This document shows, in pieces, positions 25,401 through 33,773 of a stretch of DNA of 64,000 bases. Below the pieces are notes generated by a model that had not been told where the DNA came from, searched no databases, and saw nothing but the letters and a program-made list of their open reading frames with translations. Position 1 is the first letter of the stretch, and each line of letters opens with the position of its first letter. Source of the stretch: JAFGXT01 sp963677165 (GTDB lineage Bacteria > Verrucomicrobiota > Lentisphaeria > Victivallales > SZUA-371); the NCBI GenBank assembly GCA_963677165.2, contig CAXXSX010000002.1, positions 4,836,001 through 4,900,000 of the forward strand, written 5' to 3'. The position numbers were made by a program, and so were the translations under genes.

Positions 25401-27498
25401 ATTTATAATCACACCTCCTGACGATTTAAAAGGGACGGCAGCAACACCTTCCATAACCGAGATAAAAAGCCGTAAAAAACCTGATAAACATGCGGGATTA
25501 ATTGGAAAAAGTCTGGTAAAAAAGACCTATACTGATCTAGGAGCTAAAATTATAGAATTATCACTTGAAACATATTTAAAGGAATATAACCTTTGCTGGG
25601 ACCCAAATTACTCACATTTTTATGTTATCGCGAAAAAAGGATTAATTCTAAAAGTCTCGTGTCCGGAAATGAAAGTAGTGTCATATATAGATTTTGAAAC
25701 AGAAGTATCTTCTATCACATCATCAAAATATGGATTACTGGCATGCCTTCCAAAATCAAATAAGTTGGCAATCATTGATCATGAGACCATGAAAATATCA
25801 AGCAAAATACCAACGCAAGGAGAAACTCAGGTTTTATACAATGAGGATTCTACTGCATTCATCAGGCGCGATTGGAATGCTTCCAAAATGACAGCAATAG
25901 ATCTAAAAAGCAGGAAAGTTCTGAATATTTTTGATTTCAGAAAAATTGCCCGAGCGGCCGGTTATTATGAACCAAACGGCACTTCATTGGTTTCTTACGG
26001 TAATTATTTTTATCTGACTTTTCAAAATACATTGTTCAAATATAAATATGCCGCAGGCAAATTATCTCTGGTCAAAACCTTTAAAGCCCCTCCCAATGTG
26101 TCATTAGATAAGTTATGTTTGTCCGGTCGAGGCAAATTAATTTATGCACTTTCTCCTTCATTACTGCACCAAACTGTTTTCAACAACAAAACTTCTGTTT
26201 TTACAAAAAACAAAAAACGAGCTTTTCTTCTTGATACAGAAACATTGACTCCAATACACTTAGAACATCTTATCCCAAAACCATCTCAAATTGATGATAA
26301 GCTAAACATCTCCTACGATAAGGATATTATGATAAGCAGTATAAAAACCGGGCGGCCTCTACGAACTTTCACCAAAGAATCCGCCTTTTGGCTTTGGCCC
26401 GTCTATGGGCAAAAACGGCTTCTGCTTTATGGCGGGCACAGTAACTTTAAATATATTGACTGGAGCCAGCCTCAACCACTTCTATCCGCACAAGCACAAA
26501 ATACTGGGATACAATTAAAAACCCAAAAGCGACGACAAAGAAAGTCTCCAATTAGCCGAAAGAATAATACTCAAACCCAAAAACAAGCTAAGGTCACTAA
26601 GATATTCATTAAATATCCGGAAAAACATCCTCGTTATATGGAAAAATTCTTCTGGGACAATGAGAAAAAACACTTCTATGTAATAACTAAAAGTGGGATC
26701 ATAAAAAGGATTTCCTATCCTGATTATATAGAAAAGCAAGAAATTAATTTAAATAGTTTAGTCAGTAAAATAAGCATGTCAAAAAACGGCCTGGTCCTTT
26801 TTCTTAAGAAGCAAAAACGCATTGTAGTCCTTGACATGGCTTCCCTGGAAATAAAAAAACAGATTTCCGTCCCATTAATCAATGACATCATCTCAGATCC
26901 CAACCTTGATTTTATTATAGTCAGACAAAAAAACATTTTCTTAAAAATAAACTTATCCACTGGTAAAGTCATGGCTTATTTTAATTCCGAACAACAATTA
27001 TCCGGTTACATTGTTATGCAACTTTCACACGATGGTAAATTTCTCCTGGTAAGGAGTGATTCATCCCTGCATAAGTTTATAATTGATAAAGATAAAATTA
27101 TTTATGCTGAAACAGTAAAAAATCCAGCGTTGAAATATGCTCAGAAAATTATAATTGGCCCCAAAAATAAATATTTTACCCTTGTTCCACAGTTTCATGA
27201 AAAATTAACGGGGAAAATGAAATTCAACAATGGAATCTATATCTATAGAACATCTGATCTAAAAACTCCGTATATTTTGTTTGATATAAATGATCCTTGT
27301 CGTGATTTTAAGTTTGACTTTGCCAACCGACGAATTCAAGCAATGGGACACAAGGGAACTTATATCAAGAAAGGACGAAAAATTGAGTTCCACAAGAATC
27401 CCAGCGTTTCAGGCTATAATGGAGTCTATAAAGATAATGTTATAGTATACTCAAGTTGTTCAAATCTATACGTTATAGAAGTATCGTTAAAATACTAA
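22465..27498 (+). CDS. Giant secreted trypsin-like serine protease with beta-propeller domains
   Basis: From the ATG at 22465 (preceded by GAGAGG) the protein has 1677 residues and a signal peptide (FIRYFCIVVLFLTIERCQA). Residues about 25-225 are an S1C/DegP-like chymotrypsin-fold protease with a complete triad: His64 in VTNAHVVKG, Asp98 in DDNYDLAIIKV and Ser180 in GNSGGAVVD. A short beta domain follows, then long beta-propeller-like regions at roughly 330-1000, 1010-1350 and 1375-1677. The last two begin alike (WDPNYSHFYVIAKKGLILKV and WDNEKKHFYVITKSGIIKRI). It is exported and may act on or bind surface proteins. No PDZ domain is seen. The next gene, 15 bases on, encodes a paralogue with a broken triad. 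It resembles no named protein I know. Confidence 0.78.
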   Translation: MRFIRYFCIVVLFLTIERCQATLKSSVINNVKRSSVYIEHSMGSGSGFVYKKDNRTEFIVTNAHVVKGHENVGVYFGSGEKNQFKLNGKVVAIDDNYDLAIIKVTSTRHQLPSPLKISKDQLLNRNNEYYMAGFPFGKSIALGGKPPKLSITRATFQERINRDGQLYRLQFTGDANHGNSGGAVVDKSGALCGVVAAYLPERVKKTLAIPLTLLEKLSNGNIKELSIAQINNKTGTISLDVSLITNDAFSNIARIGILTGPGKQPVKYNKVKEIKPINNKCKYLKYVDGKYGGTFVSDFPPNKDTEYQVQFKIVYKNRKTIYTKPQRIFVTSCVPDKKLNLNTKKVDFPYFTKQSTVNGFKTYDLPLENRNLEFSNDNKFLFALDGSTLYKISRDNYRALNSLRINQSTDTLSRTANRLVIGLCNHGQERGINGILIISPDNIKQTRIFHIKKSLIVTSHRNDYIFAYDKNKNTITSIDAINNTNITQTLRDLKINDYLQRIVVSDGGNSLYCTSIGKTYCLKVINGKLLPASEVTDLFPEVVAARNFFESSVPEFDLSNPDKPGRNNRMFIYGQAKGLLSINYKKKIIAFRGGIYTFDGLMKNQFHTTSPIIQLSPDTNLLFLKDKLIDLRSPSIPSKLTFEETNTTLPTKSFTLNDFKTTIIELVKDGHLITNSITWTIDGNYIYAFKDHDIAFPKARDMIIKVSIQDSKEEGRFLLPDKYPSSVYIRQLLYWNNSIWADLPDASGVLEPLSSSANTSPINPIFQGNLYPAPFNDNLYINTYHAIYVFNPDKQIITRKITIRDLIRGGLNTQDKSIKTIGFSSSGRSIYIKNYRSIYRFELKNSDRQLIYKDTFKGIDIDNAFKPPNSQFICFRPDFMRGKSYPDQWHIFREDYGTAPLMTLKGNHIAIDSNRKIIYTLDMKFNLKVFDYRGKLLKEIKLKDQLANQIPNQLRHLHIRKFLFNSASNKLLIGADPFVFIITPPDDLKGTAATPSITEIKSRKKPDKHAGLIGKSLVKKTYTDLGAKIIELSLETYLKEYNLCWDPNYSHFYVIAKKGLILKVSCPEMKVVSYIDFETEVSSITSSKYGLLACLPKSNKLAIIDHETMKISSKIPTQGETQVLYNEDSTAFIRRDWNASKMTAIDLKSRKVLNIFDFRKIARAAGYYEPNGTSLVSYGNYFYLTFQNTLFKYKYAAGKLSLVKTFKAPPNVSLDKLCLSGRGKLIYALSPSLLHQTVFNNKTSVFTKNKKRAFLLDTETLTPIHLEHLIPKPSQIDDKLNISYDKDIMISSIKTGRPLRTFTKESAFWLWPVYGQKRLLLYGGHSNFKYIDWSQPQPLLSAQAQNTGIQLKTQKRRQRKSPISRKNNTQTQKQAKVTKIFIKYPEKHPRYMEKFFWDNEKKHFYVITKSGIIKRISYPDYIEKQEINLNSLVSKISMSKNGLVLFLKKQKRIVVLDMASLEIKKQISVPLINDIISDPNLDFIIVRQKNIFLKINLSTGKVMAYFNSEQQLSGYIVMQLSHDGKFLLVRSDSSLHKFIIDKDKIIYAETVKNPALKYAQKIIIGPKNKYFTLVPQFHEKLTGKMKFNNGIYIYRTSDLKTPYILFDINDPCRDFKFDFANRRIQAMGHKGTYIKKGRKIEFHKNPSVSGYNGVYKDNVIVYSSCSNLYVIEVSLKY

Positions 27499-27513
27499 CC
27501 TCAGGATTTTCAT

Positions 27514-30500
27514 ATGAAAAAATACCTTTCTACCATATTACTTTTATGTTTTTTCGTCACACACAAACTGTATGCGGAACTCCCCGAAAATGTTATCAAG
27601 CAGCTAAAAATACATACAGCAATGATCGAAACTCAAAATAGTAACGGCGTATTTCACTCCACAGGAACAATATTAAAACAAAGTAATGGTAAAACCTATA
27701 TTTTGACCACGCTAAGTGAACTTACTAATACAAGCAGCTTAAAAGTCACACTCCATTCAGGAAGAACGACAAAAATGCCCATTCCCGGTAAGTTTGTTTG
27801 TTCGTACCCATCGCAAAACCTGACAGTAATATCTGTTGATCAGAAAACACCGAGTGGCAATTTCTTTTCACGAAAAGTACCAAAGCTATTCCAGACAATG
27901 CCAATATACTTCCCGTCTTTTGACAAGATAGGAAATATGTCAATAAAAACAGGCTCAATCACCCAAATCCAAAAAGAAAAAAATGGGCACGCTATTTTTA
28001 TCCTGTTCGATGCAGATATCCCTCATACCAGTGCAGGAGCACCTGTAATCGATAAGAACGGGCACCTGATTGGAATTATTGACGCAAAGATACCAAATAC
28101 ACGATTAGGAAGAATCATTTCAGTTGATTTGATTAACCTGATTAACAGCGGAGCTATTTCCAGAGCGGATTATCCGGAAGTAGTAAAACTCACCAATGGC
28201 ATGTATAAAGTCAAAACAATAGTCTCTCTTTATAATCCACTCAATACCATAGAGAAAGTATTTGTGTCCTTAATTCCACATTCAGCGACAATGAAAGAAA
28301 AATTATGTCTTGAGAAACTAAAAAAGAGTATGCAACCAACGGAAATCCATAACCAACAGGCAATTGGCTATATTTCCGTTCCTGGTCCGATATCCCTGTT
28401 TTGGGGGCAAGTCAAGATGGTTCTAAAATCTGATGAAATCATTTACAGCAAAGTTTTACCTATACCGATTGATCTCCATAAAGCAATAATGAAAAAACCT
28501 TCTACACAGTCAACAAAAACCTCAAATGATGACGACTGGCTAGCTGAAGACCTGGAAGGTGCCGACAATAATCTTTGGGCCGCTCGAAAAACGAACATAG
28601 ACTTAAAAGATAACTCCTTTACTCAAGACTCTCTTAATGTTACCCGGACAGTAAAGTTAAAAAACTACGCTAACATGATAGCGTGGAGTAAAGACTATAA
28701 GTCTTTCTATACAGCAGACTCCAGAGGGAAACTGGCAAAAATAACCTTCCCAAACCTGATTCAAACGATGGAAGTCGATATTCATCAACCAATTTCTCAG
28801 CTAAATATCTGCCGAACTGGAGTACTGGTCATTACCAAGCAGCAGATGTGGCAGCTGGATCCGGACAATTTTAAGATAAAATGGAAGTTGGATCTGAAGT
28901 TCATTCGGCGAATTGAATCCTCTCCATATTCAGATATTGCAGTATATGGCATTCATAGCAACCTGTATATGATAGACACATTAAAAGGCCGACTCATCAG
29001 AAAACTAGATTCATGTAAATCCTCCAAGGCTCTTCTGAGAGTATCTTTCAATTCATTAAAAATGACCGCAGATGGTTCAAGGCTGTATGCTTACGACAAT
29101 CGTCGTCTATTTGAATTCATTTTGCGGACACCAAAATCACCAAATGCCTCACTGATACAATTAAATAAGATAATTCCTGGAATTCTCAAAAGATACCGCC
29201 GCGACCTGTCCTTAAACGCAAAATACCTGCTTAACCATGACACTGGAAAAGTTTATTTTACTCAAAACATCTGCGATCCAATCATGACCCTGCCTCAAAA
29301 ACACGGTATAAATACCATGGCAATTGATACAAAACGTAACCTGATCTATTATGGAGACTCATGCGGTTTTAATCTTTACAATGGAACAAATGGCAAATTT
29401 ATAAAAGGCTGGACTTTTTCAAACGGTAAAAAAACGCCAAGGCCGGTCATTAATCGCAATATGATTAACCCGTTGAGCAATAAAATACTGCTTCAGTCAA
29501 AATATGCTTTAGCCGTTGCTGAAGTCTCAGAAAATTTAATTCCATCCGGCAATTTAGATATACCAAATCAAATTGGCAAAGCTCTCCCCGCTCCTTTAAA
29601 AATGGGAATTGCTGCGACCCGGGATGAACCATTGAAAAAAATTCCCAAAGGGAAATATGATAAACGTCCGATTACACAATTTAAGTCTACAGAAAAACTT
29701 ACATCACTCCTGCAATCGCCGGATAAAAAATTCTTTTATACGGCATCAAAAAACGGCACCATCCGTAAATGCAGTTTTGACGGATTGAAATGTAAAGCAA
29801 TCATAAAGCTGGTGATGCCGGTAAAAAATATATCGCTGGCAAAATCATATCTAGTCGTTTTCATGGAACACGATCGTATTCAGCACATTACACTTCTTGA
29901 CCGCCACACACTAAAACACATAAAAAGTTTTCCCGTAAAAGAGCTTATCGCTGTTAGAGCTACACCTCATTCAGATCTGGCCTATTGCCCCCAAGATCGC
30001 GATTTGTACATATTGGATCTTAATGCAAATGAAATTGTAAATACGATTGACTTCAATGATCTCGCACGAAAGTTCAAAAATTCAATAAAGCATCATTATG
30101 ACGATGGAGGATTCTCTACTTTTATCTGGAATTTGCTAAAATTATCACCAGATGGAAAATATTTATATTGCCCATGCCGCTATCTACATAAATTTAAAAT
30201 AGTCGGAACAAGCCTTAAATACGAAGAAGTCGGACCACGTACAAAATATTCATTAAGTTTCCTGCAAAACGGAAAACAGCTTGCAGTCAACTACCCTGGA
30301 ATTAATCAATTTGAATACAATCGAACCCCAAAACCCAATTCAATATTTATCTATAAAAGCAATGATCTCACGAAGGCAATCGGACACCTTGAAGGGACAG
30401 ACCCCTTTCCATTATCAAACATCATATATATACAAGAGAAACAGATATACTGCGCAATGGACCATCACAATATGCAAATCTATAACTCGAAAGGAAAATC

Positions 30501-30612
30501 CATCCGTTCATTAAATTATAGCGATATCGACTTTGCAATACAGATTCCCGGCAAAAGCCAAATCATGGGTATCAAAGATGACAAGCTAACTATCATAAAC
30601 CTAGATGATTAA
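27514..30612 (+). CDS. Secreted pseudoprotease with beta-propeller domains, paralogue of the upstream protein
   Basis: The 1032-residue protein has a signal peptide (MKKYLSTILLLCFFVTHKLYA) and a DegP-like domain. Alignment by eye shows loss of the triad: the His position is Ser68 (TTLSEL), the Asp position is Asn102 (SQNLTVISV), and only Ser173 (HTSAGAPVID) remains. An acidic linker (NDDDWLAEDLEGADNN) near residue 350 leads to two propeller-like blocks, about 365-690 and 705-1032. These start alike (WSKDYKSFYTADSRGKLAKI and SPDKKFFYTASKNGTIRKC) and match the last two propellers of the upstream protein. It starts 15 bases after that gene and is probably co-translated. Role inferred: binding, regulatory or scaffold partner rather than an enzyme. 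Confidence 0.72.
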   Translation: MKKYLSTILLLCFFVTHKLYAELPENVIKQLKIHTAMIETQNSNGVFHSTGTILKQSNGKTYILTTLSELTNTSSLKVTLHSGRTTKMPIPGKFVCSYPSQNLTVISVDQKTPSGNFFSRKVPKLFQTMPIYFPSFDKIGNMSIKTGSITQIQKEKNGHAIFILFDADIPHTSAGAPVIDKNGHLIGIIDAKIPNTRLGRIISVDLINLINSGAISRADYPEVVKLTNGMYKVKTIVSLYNPLNTIEKVFVSLIPHSATMKEKLCLEKLKKSMQPTEIHNQQAIGYISVPGPISLFWGQVKMVLKSDEIIYSKVLPIPIDLHKAIMKKPSTQSTKTSNDDDWLAEDLEGADNNLWAARKTNIDLKDNSFTQDSLNVTRTVKLKNYANMIAWSKDYKSFYTADSRGKLAKITFPNLIQTMEVDIHQPISQLNICRTGVLVITKQQMWQLDPDNFKIKWKLDLKFIRRIESSPYSDIAVYGIHSNLYMIDTLKGRLIRKLDSCKSSKALLRVSFNSLKMTADGSRLYAYDNRRLFEFILRTPKSPNASLIQLNKIIPGILKRYRRDLSLNAKYLLNHDTGKVYFTQNICDPIMTLPQKHGINTMAIDTKRNLIYYGDSCGFNLYNGTNGKFIKGWTFSNGKKTPRPVINRNMINPLSNKILLQSKYALAVAEVSENLIPSGNLDIPNQIGKALPAPLKMGIAATRDEPLKKIPKGKYDKRPITQFKSTEKLTSLLQSPDKKFFYTASKNGTIRKCSFDGLKCKAIIKLVMPVKNISLAKSYLVVFMEHDRIQHITLLDRHTLKHIKSFPVKELIAVRATPHSDLAYCPQDRDLYILDLNANEIVNTIDFNDLARKFKNSIKHHYDDGGFSTFIWNLLKLSPDGKYLYCPCRYLHKFKIVGTSLKYEEVGPRTKYSLSFLQNGKQLAVNYPGINQFEYNRTPKPNSIFIYKSNDLTKAIGHLEGTDPFPLSNIIYIQEKQIYCAMDHHNMQIYNSKGKSIRSLNYSDIDFAIQIPGKSQIMGIKDDKLTIINLDD

Positions 30613-30640
30613 TCAAAAAAATTGTTGAGAATTAGCATAG

Positions 30641-30778
30641 CAAACTTTGTTGGACCTTTATCAACGTATGGTCAAACCTGGTTAAAGTATAGAAATTTTT
30701 CAAGATAGTTAGTATAATAGTTAGTACTTAACAGATTTAAGCTCAAACTCAATGGGTTCGACTCCCCCCGTCTCCACT
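30641..30778 (+). repeat. tRNA-like repeat, copy 3, with upstream TTGGAC/TTGAAC-type motifs
   Basis: The left part reads AAACTTTGTTGGACCTTTA, then GGTCAAACCTGGTTAAAG and TATAG. The tRNA-like part contains TTAGTATAATAGTTAGTAC, a perfect CTTAA...TTAAG mini-hairpin, and GGGTTCGACTCCCCCC followed by GTCTCCACTTC. It lies 28 bases after the pseudoprotease stop codon. No clear inverted arm is seen downstream. The rest of the 30613-31399 gap holds decayed coding fragments. Confidence 0.65.
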
Positions 30779-30918
30779 TCTTTTTACTAAAAAACAGCCA
30801 ATACTAAGTTCAAAATGTCAATTTCAAACAACTTTATAAATTCTTAAAATTACTACATTCAAGTGTAAAATTGATTAGTAAAATAATTAGCACCAACAAT
30901 ACTGTTTACTCTTTGTGA

Positions 30919-31035
30919 GGTATCTTTTATATATTGTGGCTTAACAGTAAGACGACCGAAGGTGCGGTTACGCTTGAATTGCCGGTTATTCAGCCGGACG
31001 TATCAGTTCCAGTTATTGAGCTATTCCTAAAATAA
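30919..31035 (+). pseudogene. Remnant of the C-terminus of a glycosidase-like gene
   Basis: An open stretch ends KTTEGAVTLELPVIQPDVSV then PVIELFLK before a stop. This resembles the C-terminal beta-sandwich strand of glycosidases such as alpha-L-fucosidases, which often end in a VIEL-type strand. No start codon or upstream coding sequence is present, so it appears to be the tail of a gene cut off near copy 3 of the tRNA-like repeat. The family call is tentative. Confidence 0.35.
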
Positions 31036-31146
31036 CATTAGTTTAATCGTCGCCAAGGCACATTTCTTAACGGGGAATAAATATAGCAACGCTTGAGTTT
31101 TACTCTAACTAAAATGATATATAACCATATTCCACTAGCCTTTTAA

Positions 31147-31356
31147 ACATTTGAATTCCGGCAACGCTATTCGACTCCTGTAATGCTTGATATGGCTACT
31201 CCGTTCAGGGCTAGAGATATCCCGTTCGATTAGCCCCCCGGGTAGCTCAGAGAAGAATATGTCTTGGCAACCATATTCCAAGATGATGCCAGAGAAGCAT
31301 TTGATACTTCAATCGTTCATCTCGGAGGATACGGTAATATTGACATCTCCGCATAA
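31147..31356 (+). other. Interrupted open stretches, possible decayed gene
   Basis: Two protein-like stretches in one frame are separated by two stop codons: TPVMLDMATPFRARDIPFD, then LREEYVLATIFQDDAREAFD with TSIVHLGGYGNIDISA. They may be remains of one inactivated gene, or chance. I do not recognise a family. The stretch lies between the fucosidase-like remnant and the FAD oxidoreductase gene. Confidence 0.22.
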
Positions 31357-31399
31357 TATTCCCATTCCGTTACATTTAGAAGAAAACAATATGCCGGAA

Positions 31400-32674
31400 T
31401 CATATCGCTAAATCAGCACCGTTTTGCTCTAATATCCTTCTAATTCTCCCATAATCTAAATTTCGGACCAACTGTCTGGAATCAGCAGCCAACGCAGCGG
31501 TCGTTCCAACCGCCTGCCCCATCATGGCACAAGTGGTCATGACCCGTGCTGATGACAGTACTAACTGATCAGCAGAGAAACAGCGTCCTGCCATTAATAA
31601 ATTATCGCTGTCTTTAGCAATTAAACTTCGCAAGGGAATATGATATGGAGGTATTCTCTGTTCTTCTTTGGTGAGAATATAAGTTCGTTTTTCATCATCA
31701 GGTTTCATGCCGTCTAAATAGAAATAGCCCTTGGCAACCGCGTCTTCATGGATCTTTTTCTGTCTCACATCTTCCAGTCTTAATACGTAATCGCCCAGGA
31801 TTCTACAACCTTCACGTAAACCTGTAATTGCAGGGGCATGGCCGAAACGGAGTTTTCTTTTCTCCTGACGCTGAAAGTAGTCGAGTACTTCGAGCATTCG
31901 ACGCCTGGCTCGTATCTCAATCTCTGTCATTCCTTCTGTGGAATTGCTGTCTCCGCCAGGAATTTTAACTTTTAAAGCTTGTCCATCCGGTCCATCAGGC
32001 CAGAATGAAGTCATAGGAAGATCGTTTTCTTTCGTAACGGGTTTTAACCATCCTTCCGGAAGTTGTGGAGTAAAGTTTTTTTCGCATGTTTCATGGATAA
32101 AAAACATAATTGAAGCAGGCAGTTGGGTGCCCGCTTTTTGTTCCAGACAACGACATTGAGATTGATTAGCTACAAGTCCTCCGCCGGTACAGTCAATAAA
32201 AACATCGGCTCTTATTAATTCGGGACCGGAATTGCCACTAATAACAGCATATTCAATTTTACGATCATTGCAAATTGTATCGACAAACTGAGTATGCAGC
32301 AGTAATTTTACATTATATTTTATCAACATTTCCTGTAAAATCACTGCCAGAATTTCATGATCGAATATCCGATTGCTGGAAGGTTCAAAATGCATATATT
32401 TTCCAGGATAAGGAGCGATTGAATGAAAAGCTTCCTGATTCGCTATTATTTCATCAAAAATAACTCCCTGGCCTTGGGTTTCTCCACTCCAGTTGGCAAC
32501 TCCGCCAACTGTTGCATTTCCTCCAGTCACAGCAAAGCGTTCTACAAGAATAACCCTGGCATTTTGCTTTGCCGCGGCAAGAGCAGCACACACACCAGCG
32601 ATTCCACCGCCAATTACAGCAACATCATATTCATAAGTAACATCTAATTCTTTATTCCATGAAATACGTTCCAT
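31400..32674 (-). CDS. FAD-dependent oxidoreductase
   Basis: The 424-residue product (from the ATG at 32674, preceded by GGAG six bases upstream) has a dinucleotide-binding motif DVAVIGGGIAGVCAALAAAK near the N-terminus and VERFAVTGGNATVGG just after it. Near the C-terminus, DNLLMAGRCFSADQLVLSSA is the second FAD contact region. This matches the FAD_oxidored family, common in Lentisphaerota and Planctomycetota beside glycosidase and sulfatase genes; the substrate is usually unknown. It follows the sialidase-like gene on the same strand with a short gap and is probably co-transcribed. A longer reading from GTG at 32713 would overlap that gene. Confidence 0.86.
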   Translation of the reverse strand: MERISWNKELDVTYEYDVAVIGGGIAGVCAALAAAKQNARVILVERFAVTGGNATVGGVANWSGETQGQGVIFDEIIANQEAFHSIAPYPGKYMHFEPSSNRIFDHEILAVILQEMLIKYNVKLLLHTQFVDTICNDRKIEYAVISGNSGPELIRADVFIDCTGGGLVANQSQCRCLEQKAGTQLPASIMFFIHETCEKNFTPQLPEGWLKPVTKENDLPMTSFWPDGPDGQALKVKIPGGDSNSTEGMTEIEIRARRRMLEVLDYFQRQEKRKLRFGHAPAITGLREGCRILGDYVLRLEDVRQKKIHEDAVAKGYFYLDGMKPDDEKRTYILTKEEQRIPPYHIPLRSLIAKDSDNLLMAGRCFSADQLVLSSARVMTTCAMMGQAVGTTAALAADSRQLVRNLDYGRIRRILEQNGADLAI

Positions 32675-32699
32675 TCGTTTCTCCGTATCATTCAATAAT

Positions 32700-33701
32700 T
32701 CAAGATACTGCACGAGATTGATAATTTCTAATGGCTTCGACTGGAATCGTCTGATATCTTATTTGTTTTCTATTATAAGTATAAAAACAAGTTACTCCGT
32801 TTTGAGAGTTAATAATTGCCGGGTAGGAATAGCGTCCTCTATAACGATCTTCAGGATCAAAATCTTCTTCTTCTTCCAAAGTATAATGACATGGCCATGT
32901 TTTGCCATTATCTTCACTGAGGGAAAGGATGAGCGGAGAGCGTTTTCCCCAATTTTCAGCAATTGGATTATACGCCAAAATCAACTCCCCGGCGGGAGTT
33001 TTTACTAAATCTATTCCACTATTATTGCTTGGTAAATCAATTTTATAGGGAGAACACCAGGTCTTGCCAAAATCACTGGAATCAGAACGGTAGATAGATT
33101 CCAATGAGCTTCTCATTAAGGCATGAATATGGCCGGGAAATGATTCCCAAAGTGTCGGTTGAATGATTCCTGAGTTCATATCCGAACCGGGAACTTGTAA
33201 TTTCACAGAACATTCCCAGGTATTCGTGGCTGGAGAATAGACTTCCATCAGGCATTCCCATTCGGGTTCAATGGAACCTCCGCACAACCATTGACCATTA
33301 CTCATTTTTATCGGTTTGTTTTTTATTGGCCCCATAAACCCATCGGGAAGTTTCTGCGCCTCTGAAAAGGTTTCTCCTTCGTCCTTTGAAGTCCTCATAA
33401 GTGTTTTCCATTCACCAATGGTTACTCCTTGACGATAAAAAAGAGTCAAAGTATCATCGTCATAGAACAATACTGGATTCCAAAGAGCATCTTCGTTAGC
33501 AATTAATTTCCGCGGTGGTTGCCATATTTTATTTATTTGTCTGGCAATCCATATATCGACATCAGAGTTTCCTTCTTTCGTGCCGGCGAACCAACAGGCA
33601 ATAAAGTTTCCACTGGGGAGTTCAACCGCGCTTACGGCATGGCACTCATTAAATAATTTATCCTTTTCGCAGATAAATGTTGGTATTTCTATATTAAGCA
33701 T
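32700..33701 (-). CDS. Sialidase-like (BNR/Asp-box) protein
   Basis: The 333-residue protein has a six-bladed sialidase-like layout with Asp-box repeats: TSKDEGETFSEA, SSDFGKTWCSP and SEDNGKTWPCH. It also has the family's early HAVSAVELPSGNFIACWFAG and the late GRYSYPAIINSQNG, seen in predicted neuraminidases (exo-alpha-sialidase superfamily). No signal peptide is visible, so it may act on internalised oligosaccharides. True sialic-acid specificity is not proven, because many members of this group act on other sugars. It lies upstream of the FAD oxidoreductase gene on the same strand. Confidence 0.8.
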   Translation of the reverse strand: MLNIEIPTFICEKDKLFNECHAVSAVELPSGNFIACWFAGTKEGNSDVDIWIARQINKIWQPPRKLIANEDALWNPVLFYDDDTLTLFYRQGVTIGEWKTLMRTSKDEGETFSEAQKLPDGFMGPIKNKPIKMSNGQWLCGGSIEPEWECLMEVYSPATNTWECSVKLQVPGSDMNSGIIQPTLWESFPGHIHALMRSSLESIYRSDSSDFGKTWCSPYKIDLPSNNSGIDLVKTPAGELILAYNPIAENWGKRSPLILSLSEDNGKTWPCHYTLEEEEDFDPEDRYRGRYSYPAIINSQNGVTCFYTYNRKQIRYQTIPVEAIRNYQSRAVS

Positions 33702-33773
33702 GACTTATGTTGTTTCCTGTTTAATTGAATAAGTATATTTTTGTTGTTTTAAGTTTTAAGAAAAAGAATACGA

